From Chitinophagaceae bacterium (GTDB taxonomy: Bacteria > Bacteroidota > Bacteroidia > Chitinophagales > Chitinophagaceae): 64,000 nt of DNA. Location of the stretch: positions 25,765 to 89,764 of the forward strand of contig JAEUVD010000053.1 of the NCBI GenBank assembly GCA_016787065.1, read 5' to 3'. The translations under genes and the position numbers were made by a program. Under the pieces are notes generated by a model, which worked only from the letters and a program-made list of their open reading frames with translations, made no database searches and was not told the DNA's origin. This document shows, one piece after another, positions 1-7,581 of this stretch (its first letter is position 1; the number at the start of each line of letters is the position of its first letter).

Positions 1-78
1 GAAAGAAAGCAGTGAATTTATACGGATAAAATGCCAACTATATAGGCCGGGGTTCAAATTAATTCATCGTTGTATGTA

Positions 79-645
79 TTAATTAGAAAGGGCTTCTTGT
101 CCTTGAAGTATACAATTGATTTGATGTAGATGTCGAATGGAATGATTTATGGTAAAACGAAAAACGTCGCACAGTTTTAATCGTATCCAAGGAGATATGG
201 AAATTGGAATTCTAATTTTATTCATGTTTACATGTTCCGAAGCATGCAGCAACCGCAACATCGTTTGTTGTTGTTGCAGAAAACGGTCGATAACTTGTAT
301 ATCCGTTGATCCGTAAATCGGGTTTTTATCATTGAAGGTTTTCATTTTCTTACCACCCTCTTTAGGAAGCATACTTTCGGCAAAGTAATTTCCCAACCAT
401 CCACTACGAACATGTGCTTGAGCTTTGGTGCTTGAGGCGTCTATTGCTTCCTTGATTTTAGGCAAATAATAATCGCCATATAGATTAAGATGTTCCAAAC
501 ATTCCAGTACACTCCATGTTTCTGAATTTCGTTTCCATTGTAAGGCTTCCATTCCCTTACTTCGCAGTACTTCTACTTGAAGTATAAAATTGTTTGTTTT
601 CTGAACACAATCTTGAATAAAATCTGTGGTACTTGTTGTAAACAT
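79..645 (-). CDS. DinB-like four-helix protein
   Basis: This is a 188-residue protein resembling the DinB/YfiT-like family of metal-binding four-helix bundles, whose members include thiol transferases and many uncharacterised stress proteins. The sequence shows the typical motif WSVLECLEHLNLY (about residues 44-56) and a second histidine cluster near the C-terminus (HSIRHLHQ), which would supply the usual His metal ligands. I chose the ATG at 645; the frame is open to a TTG at 690, but that extension overlaps the upstream regulator and adds a His-rich stretch unlike the family. It lies directly downstream of, and in the same direction as, a Crp-type regulator gene, so the two are probably co-transcribed. 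The substrate is unknown. Confidence 0.65.
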   Translation of the reverse strand: MFTTSTTDFIQDCVQKTNNFILQVEVLRSKGMEALQWKRNSETWSVLECLEHLNLYGDYYLPKIKEAIDASSTKAQAHVRSGWLGNYFAESMLPKEGGKKMKTFNDKNPIYGSTDIQVIDRFLQQQQTMLRLLHASEHVNMNKIRIPISISPWIRLKLCDVFRFTINHSIRHLHQINCILQGQEALSN

Positions 646-690
646 AAACGCAAAGTTGTGATGTGCATGATAAAAAAATCTTGCGTTCAA

Positions 691-1200
691 TCAAGACTTT
701 TTCAGGCGCGATAAGGTTTCCGCACTCATACGCAAGTAATTGGCAATATATCTGTTCGGTACTTCTTGAAATAATTGAGGACTGCGTTGTAATACCCTCC
801 GATAGCGCTCTTCAGGGGATGTAGTGAGAATATCCATTTCTCTATCCAATTGTTGCATTACTAAACTTTGCAGTATGTTTATCCAGAGTTGCTGTTGTTC
901 TCTCCCTTCTTCAAAAAACTCCATAATTCGTTGCTTGGGAATAATCCCTATGGTGACCTTCTTAATTGCTTCAATAATTAAAGGCGAGGGTTTATCTTCC
1001 AAAAAAGAATCGAGCGCTACCACTAAATTGGTTCGATATCCAAACCGAATGATTTGCTCATGGATTCCATCCATGAAATAAATTTTTAAACTTCCCTCTT
1101 CGATGTAGTACACATGCGTGTCTATGCTTCCCTCTTTTTTGAGCAACTCACCACGTTGAAGGGTTCTTCTTTTGTCAATTAAAGTTAGTAGCGCTTCCAT
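691..1200 (-). CDS. Crp/Fnr-family transcriptional regulator
   Basis: A 169-residue regulator with an N-terminal cyclic-nucleotide-binding-type beta barrel (about residues 10-110; GELLKKEGSIDTHVYYIEEG is typical of the roll) and a long dimerisation helix (about 110-135). The C-terminus (PNRYIANYLRMSAETLSRL) is the recognition part of a Crp-type helix-turn-helix and is cut short compared with the usual 190-230 residues, as in many Bacteroidota Crp paralogues. No cysteine cluster of the Fnr type is present, so it is not an iron-sulfur oxygen sensor. A TAnnTTTG box lies 17 nt upstream of the ATG at 1200. It probably controls at least the DinB-like gene that follows it; the effector is unknown. 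Confidence 0.8.
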   Translation of the reverse strand: MEALLTLIDKRRTLQRGELLKKEGSIDTHVYYIEEGSLKIYFMDGIHEQIIRFGYRTNLVVALDSFLEDKPSPLIIEAIKKVTIGIIPKQRIMEFFEEGREQQQLWINILQSLVMQQLDREMDILTTSPEERYRRVLQRSPQLFQEVPNRYIANYLRMSAETLSRLKKS

Positions 1201-1216
1201 ACTATTTCATGCGTTT

Positions 1217-1224
1217 CAAAAGTA
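1217..1224 (-). promoter_or_regulatory. Bacteroidota -7 box before the Crp-type gene
   Basis: The minus strand reads TACTTTTG, an exact match to the Bacteroidota -7 consensus TAnnTTTG, 16 nt upstream of the ATG at 1200. No TTG (-33) element is seen at the ideal distance, so the call rests on the -7 box alone. Confidence 0.4.
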
Positions 1225-1331
1225 ATTGGCTTTGTACAAACACATTCTTTTTAGTGAAATAGCTCCGGAAAAACGCAATTGAAACAGCATTTCTTCCTGT
1301 TAAAGTTTGTGCATTTGCAAAAGGAGTTTAT

Positions 1332-1339
1332 TACATTTG
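1332..1339 (+). promoter_or_regulatory. Bacteroidota -7 box before the Omp28-like gene
   Basis: TACATTTG matches TAnnTTTG and lies 20 nt upstream of the ATG at 1360. TTG trinucleotides occur upstream, but at 14 and 22 nt rather than the ideal 18-19. Confidence 0.4.
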
Positions 1340-1359
1340 GGAAAAATAATAATTTAATC

Positions 1360-3420
1360 ATGAAGAAAATTCTATTTTCCCTTTGTTTACTTCTGGGCGC
1401 ACAAGCAGCTTTCAGTCAGTATTGGGTATTACCAAACCCAAATGCAGGTACTAATCCGGGAAGCCTCAATAGCGACGATGAATATCCTGTTGGAGGAGGT
1501 TTGCCAGCTGGATGGGTAACCGTGTTAGCGGGTGGAAATACCAATCCTGTATGGTCGACTGCTCAAACCATACCCTTTACTTTTTCGTTTGATGGTAGTG
1601 CGGCAACGCAGTTCAAAGTATCTTCCAGTGGTATTCTAACCTTTGATGTAGCCAGTAGTGTAGCAGCTCCGTCTTACACCAAATCAACATTACCGAGTGC
1701 GGCAATTCCCGACAAATCTGTTTGTATTTGGGGAATGGGTGGTATTGGTACCAATGATAACGTGATTAGCAAAACCTTTGGTTCAGCACCTAACCGTCAA
1801 CTTTGGATTCAATTTAGTTCCTTTGGTTATGGTACAACCGCTTCTGATGGGAGTAACTTCACTTATTGGAGTATTGTGTTAGAAGAAGGAACCAATAATA
1901 TTCATATTGTTGACAATCGTACAGGTGGCTATTCAGGGAATGCAAATGTATTTGCCGGAATTCAACTTAATGCAAGTACGGCTATCAATGTACAAGCTAC
2001 CAATTTGAATGCCCTTGCAGGAACAGATCCTACGCCTGCCGATAACAGTTATTACACGTTTGTGAGTGGAACACAACCCGCATACGATTTAACAGCAACA
2101 GAAATAACAACGAACCAATATCTTGCGGCTGGTAACGTAAACGTAGCCGGTAAACTTCGTAATTTGGGATCTACAACCATTACTTCTTTAGATATTAATT
2201 ATAAAATTGATGGTGGTGCAACGGTTACATCAACGCTAAGCGGACTAAACATTGCGTCTTTAGCAACATATACTTTTACGCATCCAACACCATGGAATGC
2301 TACGGTTGGTAACCACACGGTTGAAGTTTGGGCAACAAACTTAAATGGAAGCAATCCGGATGCTAATACGGCAAACGATAAGAAAACAAAAACCATTCAA
2401 GTAATGAGTGAAAACGTTGTACGTATTCCGTTATTTGAAATTTTCACAAGTTCTACCTGTGGTCCTTGTAAACCAGGTAACGAACAATATCATTCCGTTG
2501 TGGATTCGATTCCTGAAACAGAATTTGCAAGTTTAAAATACCAACAAGATTTCCCTGGCACAGGTGATCCTTATACTACGGTAGAAACCAAAAACCGTCG
2601 TTCTACTTATTATGGCATCAACTCCATTCCTCGTATGGAAATTGATGGTGGCTGGGATAATAATGCCTCTAGCTTTACTGTACCTATTTATAATGCATCG
2701 AAAGCCATTCCGGCTCAATTTAAAATGAATGGTCATTTTGTTCAGAACAATAATAATTTTGTAGCGACCGTTTCCTTCTCACCGCTTATTAATTCAACCG
2801 GTGCGAAATTATATATGGCTATTTATGAGCGTAGAACCATTAAAAATGTGAAATCGAATGGTGAAACAGAATTCTTCAATGTAGTGAAAAAAATGCTTCC
2901 GAATGAAACCGGAACCGCACTTCCTGCGGTTACTATCGGTAATTGGGATTCCATTACATCAAGCTATACTTTCCCAGGCAACTTCCGTTTACCAACAGAC
3001 GGTCAAACCGCTAACATCATCAATTTAGCTACTGAAAATAGTGTAGAGAATTTCTTCAATCTAGGTATGATAGCTTGGATTCAAGCTCCCGATAAATCTG
3101 TACTTCAAGCTTGTCATTTAAGCTCAAACATTCCTGCCGGTACGTCATCGATTACAAATACGATGAACAATGTAACCGTTTATCCTAACCCTGCTTCTAA
3201 AACAACCACAATCGATTTCAATTTAGACATGGCGCAAGAAATTCTTTATACCTTGGTTGATATGAATGGCGATGTGATAGTTACAAATAGTGTTAAAGGA
3301 ACACAAGGTAAAAACAGTATTAGTATAAATGTTGAGAACCTTGCCAATGGCATTTACAATGTAATGCTATTTGATACGAAAGGAAACTCACATGTTGAAC
3401 AAGTAGTAATTGCTCATTAA
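1360..3420 (+). CDS. Omp28-like secreted protein with T9SS sorting domain
   Basis: A 686-residue exported protein. The frame is open from a TTG at 1279, but the ATG at 1360 starts a clear signal peptide (MKKILFSLCLLLGAQAAFSQ) and is preceded by a -7 box. The N-terminal third is a Gly/Ser/Thr-rich beta domain, followed by a CARDB-like domain (about 245-345). An Omp28/thioredoxin-like domain (about 355-590) follows, with the motif STCGPCKPGNEQ, where the CxxC sits where a thioredoxin active site would be. The C-terminus has the type A T9SS sorting domain (VTVYPNPASKTTTIDFN, then a NGIYNVMLFD turn), so it is expected on or outside the outer membrane. It stands alone, followed by a strong terminator. 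Function beyond a surface thiol-type domain is unknown. Confidence 0.85.
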   Translation: MKKILFSLCLLLGAQAAFSQYWVLPNPNAGTNPGSLNSDDEYPVGGGLPAGWVTVLAGGNTNPVWSTAQTIPFTFSFDGSAATQFKVSSSGILTFDVASSVAAPSYTKSTLPSAAIPDKSVCIWGMGGIGTNDNVISKTFGSAPNRQLWIQFSSFGYGTTASDGSNFTYWSIVLEEGTNNIHIVDNRTGGYSGNANVFAGIQLNASTAINVQATNLNALAGTDPTPADNSYYTFVSGTQPAYDLTATEITTNQYLAAGNVNVAGKLRNLGSTTITSLDINYKIDGGATVTSTLSGLNIASLATYTFTHPTPWNATVGNHTVEVWATNLNGSNPDANTANDKKTKTIQVMSENVVRIPLFEIFTSSTCGPCKPGNEQYHSVVDSIPETEFASLKYQQDFPGTGDPYTTVETKNRRSTYYGINSIPRMEIDGGWDNNASSFTVPIYNASKAIPAQFKMNGHFVQNNNNFVATVSFSPLINSTGAKLYMAIYERRTIKNVKSNGETEFFNVVKKMLPNETGTALPAVTIGNWDSITSSYTFPGNFRLPTDGQTANIINLATENSVENFFNLGMIAWIQAPDKSVLQACHLSSNIPAGTSSITNTMNNVTVYPNPASKTTTIDFNLDMAQEILYTLVDMNGDVIVTNSVKGTQGKNSISINVENLANGIYNVMLFDTKGNSHVEQVVIAH

Positions 3421-3442
3421 TCTTATTTAATTTTTATAGAAG

Positions 3443-3472
3443 CGCCTCCTACATCAGGAGGCGTTTTTTTTT
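3443..3472 (+). terminator. Rho-independent terminator of the Omp28-like gene
   Basis: Inverted repeat CGCCTCCT / AGGAGGCG with a 5-nt loop, followed by nine T residues, 22 nt after the stop codon at 3420. Confidence 0.9.
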
Positions 3473-3658
3473 GAAACATTCTTCAACGTGCTACTAAAGT
3501 ACTCGTTTTATCTTCAAGGAGATTGTTATACAACGCATCAACACTTGGAATAGTACAATACACTATAAAAAAGTTATTCCAATATATACTAAAGTTGATT
3601 TCAACCGCGTTATAGAAAACGAACACCGCCTGTCCCACGAAACATAGTTCTGTATCAT

Positions 3659-4540
3659 ATGAAACAATTCAAACGAGCTTTGCAGATGGCTTTAATTCTG
3701 CCTTTCGCATGCAGCGTTGCTGATGCACAAACCAACTTGGCGGTTACACCGGTTAAAGCAGGTTACCTGTTACCGATGCGACAAGATGGGGTTATTGAAA
3801 ACGGGAATATTCCGGAAGAGGTAAAACCTTGGCAACAAATTGCAGCTAAGGATGTGTTCTTCAAAAAAAGAGTGTGGCGAGAAATCGATATTCGTCAAAA
3901 ACAAAACATGGTGTTTCAATATCCCGGCGACGATGAAACGGGCGGTGGTATGTATATTGAAATCCTGTTAGCAGCGGTTCGTGAAGGGCGTGTACAAGCC
4001 TTTGCCGACGATCGGTTTACTATTCCCCTGACGAACGATCAACTTGCAAAGAAAATTCTTGGTGAACCACAAACGGTAACTATCATTCATCCAGAAGATG
4101 GAACGGAAACCGATAGTGTTATTTATCCAAAATTCAATCCAACTACGGTAACAAAATTTAGGTTGAAAGAAGATTGGATTTTTGATGCGAATGAAGGCAG
4201 AATGAAAGTGCGTATCATAGGCTTAGCACCTTACCAAGACCGTTATGCTGCCGATGGTTCCTTTAGGGCAACGGCACCCCTATTCTGGCTTTATTATCCG
4301 GAGTTGAGAGTTATTCATACGCAATACAAAGTTTATAACGGACAAAACGATGTGCACCGTGAATCATGGGATGATTTTTTTGAGCAACGAAATTTTTCAT
4401 CTTCGATTATACGATCTACCTTAAACAACCCATTGCAAGAAGCCATTGCTGATCATAAACAAGGCGTTGATGCCCTTTACACTTCGGAGGAAATTGCGGA
4501 TGTTCTATTTAAGAAAGAACATGATTTGTGGGGGTATTAG
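3659..4540 (+). CDS. gldN: Gliding motility / T9SS protein GldN (PorN)
   Basis: A 293-residue periplasmic protein with a signal peptide (cleavage near VADAQT). It matches GldN/PorN, the partner of the GldK ring lipoprotein in the type IX secretion machine: KDVFFKKRVWREIDIRQKQN, the central WIFDANEGRMKVRIIGLAP, LFWLYYPELR and the WDDFFEQRNFSSSI block are typical. The protein is needed for export of T9SS cargo, six of which are encoded in this window. It normally lies last in a gldKLMN operon; here no gldK, gldL or gldM is adjacent, so it is either a detached gldN or a second copy (GldO-like). No clear promoter was found in the 180 bp upstream. Confidence 0.88.
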   Translation: MKQFKRALQMALILPFACSVADAQTNLAVTPVKAGYLLPMRQDGVIENGNIPEEVKPWQQIAAKDVFFKKRVWREIDIRQKQNMVFQYPGDDETGGGMYIEILLAAVREGRVQAFADDRFTIPLTNDQLAKKILGEPQTVTIIHPEDGTETDSVIYPKFNPTTVTKFRLKEDWIFDANEGRMKVRIIGLAPYQDRYAADGSFRATAPLFWLYYPELRVIHTQYKVYNGQNDVHRESWDDFFEQRNFSSSIIRSTLNNPLQEAIADHKQGVDALYTSEEIADVLFKKEHDLWGY

Positions 4541-4634
4541 GGGTTAGGAAATTAAGTAAATAATTTAAACAGCTTTGATCGCTACAGATAGAAGTAAAAA
4601 TAGCGCATAAGTAACAACCGGAAGATGGTTGCAA

Positions 4635-4662
4635 CAAAAAAGCCGACTCTCACGAATCGGCT
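4635..4662 (-). terminator. Terminator of the tRNA-Gly/tRNA-Leu unit
   Basis: Inverted repeat AGCCGA / TCGGCT with a 10-nt loop, followed on the minus strand by a run of six T, just beyond the 3' end of tRNA-Leu. Confidence 0.8.
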
Positions 4663-4670
4663 ATAAGTTG

Positions 4671-4756
4671 TACCTCAGGCGGGACTTGAACCCGCACGGA
4701 CATTGCTGCCCACAGGATTTTAAGTCCTGCGTGTCTACCAATTTCACCACCAAGGT
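4671..4756 (-). tRNA. tRNA-Leu (anticodon TAA)
   Basis: The minus strand folds into an 86-nt cloverleaf with acceptor stem ACCTTGG/CTGAGGT (two G-U pairs) and discriminator A. The D-arm region TGGTGAAATTGGTAGACACGC is typical of tRNA-Leu. The anticodon loop CTTAAAA (TAA) sits on the CAGGA/TCCTG stem, and there is a long variable arm and T-arm GCGGGTTCAAGTCCCGC. CCA is not encoded. Confidence 0.95.
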
Positions 4757-4772
4757 ATGCAGGTAAACTGTG

Positions 4773-4845
<73 letters not shown>

Positions 4846-4882
4846 ATTAAAATTAAGATCTTCCCTTCTGTTTTCGGGAGGG

Positions 4883-4911
4883 CAAATATAGACGTAATTT
4901 CAAAATTTCAA
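4883..4911 (-). promoter_or_regulatory. Promoter of the tRNA-Gly/tRNA-Leu unit
   Basis: On the minus strand TTG (4911-4909), an 18-nt spacer and TATATTTG (4890-4883) fit the Bacteroidota sigma-ABfr consensus (TTG, N17-20, TAnnTTTG) with no mismatch. The tRNA-Gly 5' end lies 37 nt downstream. It is the clearest promoter in the window. Confidence 0.8.
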
Positions 4912-4955
4912 AAAATTAAAATTCCTTTTTTTCTTTTCACCCCTCCAATTCATTT

Positions 4956-5924
4956 TTACTGTCCTAATATCCAAGCAAAAATCAATGGCGCCACAATCGT
5001 AGCATCACTCTCTACAATAAATTTCGGCGTATGAATATCTAGTTTACCCCATGTAATTTTTTCGTTCGGAACCGCACCGCTATACGAACCATACGAGGTG
5101 GTAGAATCCGAAATCTGACAGAAATAACTCCAGAACGGAACATCATGCCACTCTAAATCCTGATACATCATGGGTACCACACAAATTGGGAAATCACCGG
5201 CAATACCACCGCCAATTTGAAAGAAGCCAACACCCTTGCCTGCACTGTTATTTCGGTACCAATCAGCCAACCACACCATGTATTCAATACCACTTTTCAT
5301 GGTTTGCGCCTTCATTTCATTCTTAATGATATACGATGCGAAGATGTTACCCATCGTACTATCTTCCCAACCCGGACAAACAATCGGTATATTCTTTTGC
5401 GCTGCAGCTAACATCCAACTATCCTTCGGATCAATTTCATAATACTGTTCCAACGAGCCATTCAATAACATTTGATACATGTATTCATGCGGAAAATAAC
5501 GTTCGCCGTTATCATCTGCTTTCTTCCATACTTCATGAATATGCTTTTGTATTCTTCGAAAAGCCTCTTCTTCTGGAATACACGTATCGGTTACACGATT
5601 GAAGTGATTCTCTAATAAATCCCATTCATCCTGCGGGCTCAAATCGCGGTAATTCGGAACTCGTTTGTAATGACTATGAGCCACCAGATTCATAATATCC
5701 TCTTCCAAATTAGCGCCGGTACAAGATATTATTTGCACCTTATCCTGACGAATCATTTCCGCTAACGAAATTCCCAATTCAGCGGTACTCATAGCACCGG
5801 CCAACGTGATCATCATTTTACCACCTTCTTCCAGATGTGTAACGTAACCTTTAGCGGCATCCATAAGAGCTGCTGCATTAAAATGTCGGTAATTGTGCTG
5901 AATGAATTGTGAAACCGGACCCAT
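4956..5924 (-). CDS. Deoxyhypusine-synthase-like family protein
   Basis: A 322-residue soluble protein of the deoxyhypusine synthase fold, an NAD-binding Rossmann-type enzyme. In eukaryotes and archaea the family transfers the aminobutyl group of spermidine to eIF5A; bacterial members lack that target and are thought to act in polyamine metabolism (homospermidine/spermidine formation). Visible family motifs include MITLAGAMSTAELG, ISCTGANLEEDIMNLV, VGFFQIGGGIAGDFPI, SYGSYSGAVPNEKITWGKLD and VESDATIVAPL. The Lys in WGK (about residue 294) is at the position of the catalytic lysine. The start at 5924 is the only sensible ATG. It is monocistronic, and the tRNA promoter lies just past its 3' end. 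The family is sure; the exact reaction is inferred. Confidence 0.85.
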   Translation of the reverse strand: MGPVSQFIQHNYRHFNAAALMDAAKGYVTHLEEGGKMMITLAGAMSTAELGISLAEMIRQDKVQIISCTGANLEEDIMNLVAHSHYKRVPNYRDLSPQDEWDLLENHFNRVTDTCIPEEEAFRRIQKHIHEVWKKADDNGERYFPHEYMYQMLLNGSLEQYYEIDPKDSWMLAAAQKNIPIVCPGWEDSTMGNIFASYIIKNEMKAQTMKSGIEYMVWLADWYRNNSAGKGVGFFQIGGGIAGDFPICVVPMMYQDLEWHDVPFWSYFCQISDSTTSYGSYSGAVPNEKITWGKLDIHTPKFIVESDATIVAPLIFAWILGQ

Positions 5925-6046
5925 AGTTATTTTAAATTATTTTATTGCGTGCGAAAATAGGAAATTGACTGAACATAAATTCCTTAAATCGATGTTCTAA
6001 CTTTAAGTGATTTCCAGATTAAATAGCGGTAGATGCAGAACGTAAC

Positions 6047-6595
6047 TTACTGCTTATCTAATACGATACTACAGTTATTCGAAGTATGCAGTATGGTATC
6101 GCGCTGTTCTAAATAAATATTGATGTAATCACCATTAATACTGCCTTCTCCGCCAATATAAGTGTTGCCACAAATTTGTTGCATCGGAATTTTGAACGAA
6201 GTTTTCTCCGGATTAATACTGGCTTCCAAAATTTGTCCCGGACATGCCGTACCTAAATTCTGAATATTAATTTTTGATGCATAATTCGGGAACGGAAGAA
6301 TATTGACAAAATAATATTCGCTCGAACCGGTATAACATTCATCCGTAGCTTTATAGTTGCCTACAAAACGATCGCTCCAACGTTGCGCACAATTTTTACC
6401 TTCAAAACCCGCAGCACAATAACAAACACCATCGTTACAGGTTCCTCCGTTTAAACAAATAACATTTTCACAAGGACGAATATTCGTGGTATCATTATAC
6501 TCAATATCTTTTTTCTTACAAGCTACAAAAGCTGTTACAATAAATACACCCAACGTAACTAACGTAGTTACTGTTACCGATTTCAAATTTTGCAT
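6047..6595 (-). CDS. Lipoprotein with EGF-like domain
   Basis: A 182-residue predicted outer-membrane or periplasmic lipoprotein. The N-terminus has a hydrophobic segment ending in the lipobox TAFVAC (lipidated Cys about 26). Residues 42-69 form an EGF-like module with six cysteines (CENVICLNGGTC, then DGVCYCAAGFEGKNC), a domain often found in Bacteroidota surface lipoproteins but unusual in most bacteria. The rest (residues 70-182) is a small beta-rich domain with four further cysteines that I do not recognise. It probably has a binding or structural role at the cell surface. It is 36 nt downstream of the small 2TM protein in the same direction, so they may share a transcript. Confidence 0.8.
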   Translation of the reverse strand: MQNLKSVTVTTLVTLGVFIVTAFVACKKKDIEYNDTTNIRPCENVICLNGGTCNDGVCYCAAGFEGKNCAQRWSDRFVGNYKATDECYTGSSEYYFVNILPFPNYASKINIQNLGTACPGQILEASINPEKTSFKIPMQQICGNTYIGGEGSINGDYINIYLEQRDTILHTSNNCSIVLDKQ

Positions 6596-6631
6596 TGGAT
6601 AAAAATAGGAAAAAATAAAAAGAAAACCAGA

Positions 6632-6892
6632 TTAATTTTCTAACTGACGCAGGTATTCTTCATTACCGGCATCTTCATAATTTGTATGGATAGCAGCCCA
6701 ATGCCCGATAAGCGATAAACCCCAAGCTGCTGTAATCCAGATAGGCCAAACATAAGCCCAACCTTCAACATCCACACGCATACTTCCTTTATCATAGAAA
6801 TACCATAATAACGCATTTACAACCACAAAGATTACTGCATGAAGCATGAGGGTAGATTTTTGCTTAGAAGTTGGTGCTATTTTATTAGCCAT
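6632..6892 (-). CDS. Small two-helix (2TM domain) membrane protein
   Basis: An 86-residue membrane protein of the 2TM-domain family (two helices separated by a short loop, widespread in Bacteroidota and fused to kinases in some cases). Helix 1 is about residues 16-34 (LMLHAVIFVVVNALLWYFY), and helix 2 about 45-65 (AYVWPIWITAAWGLSLIGHW). The ATG at 6892 is preferred over a TTG at 6913 because the -7 box overlaps the longer form. Function is unknown. Confidence 0.75.
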   Translation of the reverse strand: MANKIAPTSKQKSTLMLHAVIFVVVNALLWYFYDKGSMRVDVEGWAYVWPIWITAAWGLSLIGHWAAIHTNYEDAGNEEYLRQLEN

Positions 6893-6910
6893 GGTGTGAA
6901 AATTTGAACG

Positions 6911-6918
6911 CAAATGTA
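6911..6918 (-). promoter_or_regulatory. Bacteroidota -7 box before the 2TM protein
   Basis: The minus strand reads TACATTTG (TAnnTTTG), 18 nt upstream of the ATG at 6892. No good -33 element is visible. Confidence 0.4.
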
Positions 6919-7107
6919 ATCAGAAATTCTAAAAATTAAAGCCCTCCTTCCTAGAAAATGTCGAAAGTTTTTATCTTTCACTTCTCAGGAACTCTGCGTA
7001 ACATTGTATCTATGAAATTTTTCATACTCATCTTGGCTGTTGTGGCTATAAGCTTGTTAGGCCTAATTTACAAGATGCTGTATGCAATTTACCTTAAATT
7101 TATTCTT

Positions 7108-7539
7108 ATGCCCAAAACACCTCTAGTTAATTACCATTTTCGTGTAGAATGGGGCGGCACCGAATTGTCGTTTTCTGAAGTAAGCGGACTTTCTGTTGAA
7201 ACCGCCGTAATTGAACAACGCAGCGGAAACAGTCCGGAATTTCATACGCATAAACTGCCCGGACAGCATAGTTTCTCCAACCTTATTCTTCGGCGAGGAA
7301 TTACCAAATCGGATAATGAATTTTTCGTTTGGGTTAAAACCGGTTTACTTAATCAGGTGGAACGCCGTGATATTAATGTGAGCTTACTCGATGAAAACCA
7401 CAATCCTATTTTTGTTTGGCGCATCTCAAACGCCTTCCCGGTTCGTTATACAGGCCCGGAATTAATGGCTAAAGGTAATGATGTAGCTATGGAAGAACTG
7501 GAACTCGCTTATGAGTCGTTTACAGTAGAAGCACTGTAA
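7108..7539 (+). CDS. Orphan contractile-tail tube protein (gp19-like)
   Basis: A 143-residue protein of the T4 gp19-like tail tube family, used as inner tube in contractile phages and in extracellular contractile injection systems (Afp1/Pvc1 type). Nearly the whole length fits: NYHFRVEWGGTELSFSEVSGL, then GQHSFSNLILRRGITKSDNEFF, ERRDINVSLLDE and FVWRISNAFP. From the ATG at 7108 the length is exactly that of the family. The frame is also open upstream to 6958 and an ATG at 7012 would add one hydrophobic helix (about 20 residues), giving a membrane-anchored version; this cannot be excluded. No sheath, baseplate or phage gene is nearby. It ends 42 nt before the BatA-like gene, which has its own -7 box. 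Confidence 0.85.
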   Translation: MPKTPLVNYHFRVEWGGTELSFSEVSGLSVETAVIEQRSGNSPEFHTHKLPGQHSFSNLILRRGITKSDNEFFVWVKTGLLNQVERRDINVSLLDENHNPIFVWRISNAFPVRYTGPELMAKGNDVAMEELELAYESFTVEAL

Positions 7540-7568
7540 TTCAACATAATCTTTGCAAGTTCATTCCT

Positions 7569-7576
7569 TATATTTG
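7569..7576 (+). promoter_or_regulatory. Bacteroidota -7 box for the BatA-like operon
   Basis: TATATTTG (TAnnTTTG) lies only 5 nt upstream of the GTG start at 7582. Transcription would begin at about the start codon, so the mRNA would be leaderless or nearly so. Confidence 0.5.
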
Positions 7577-7581
7577 CCCCC

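Noticed and set aside
6958..7110. Prophage remnant
   Set aside because: Only the tube gene is phage-like; neighbours are ordinary Bacteroidota genes.
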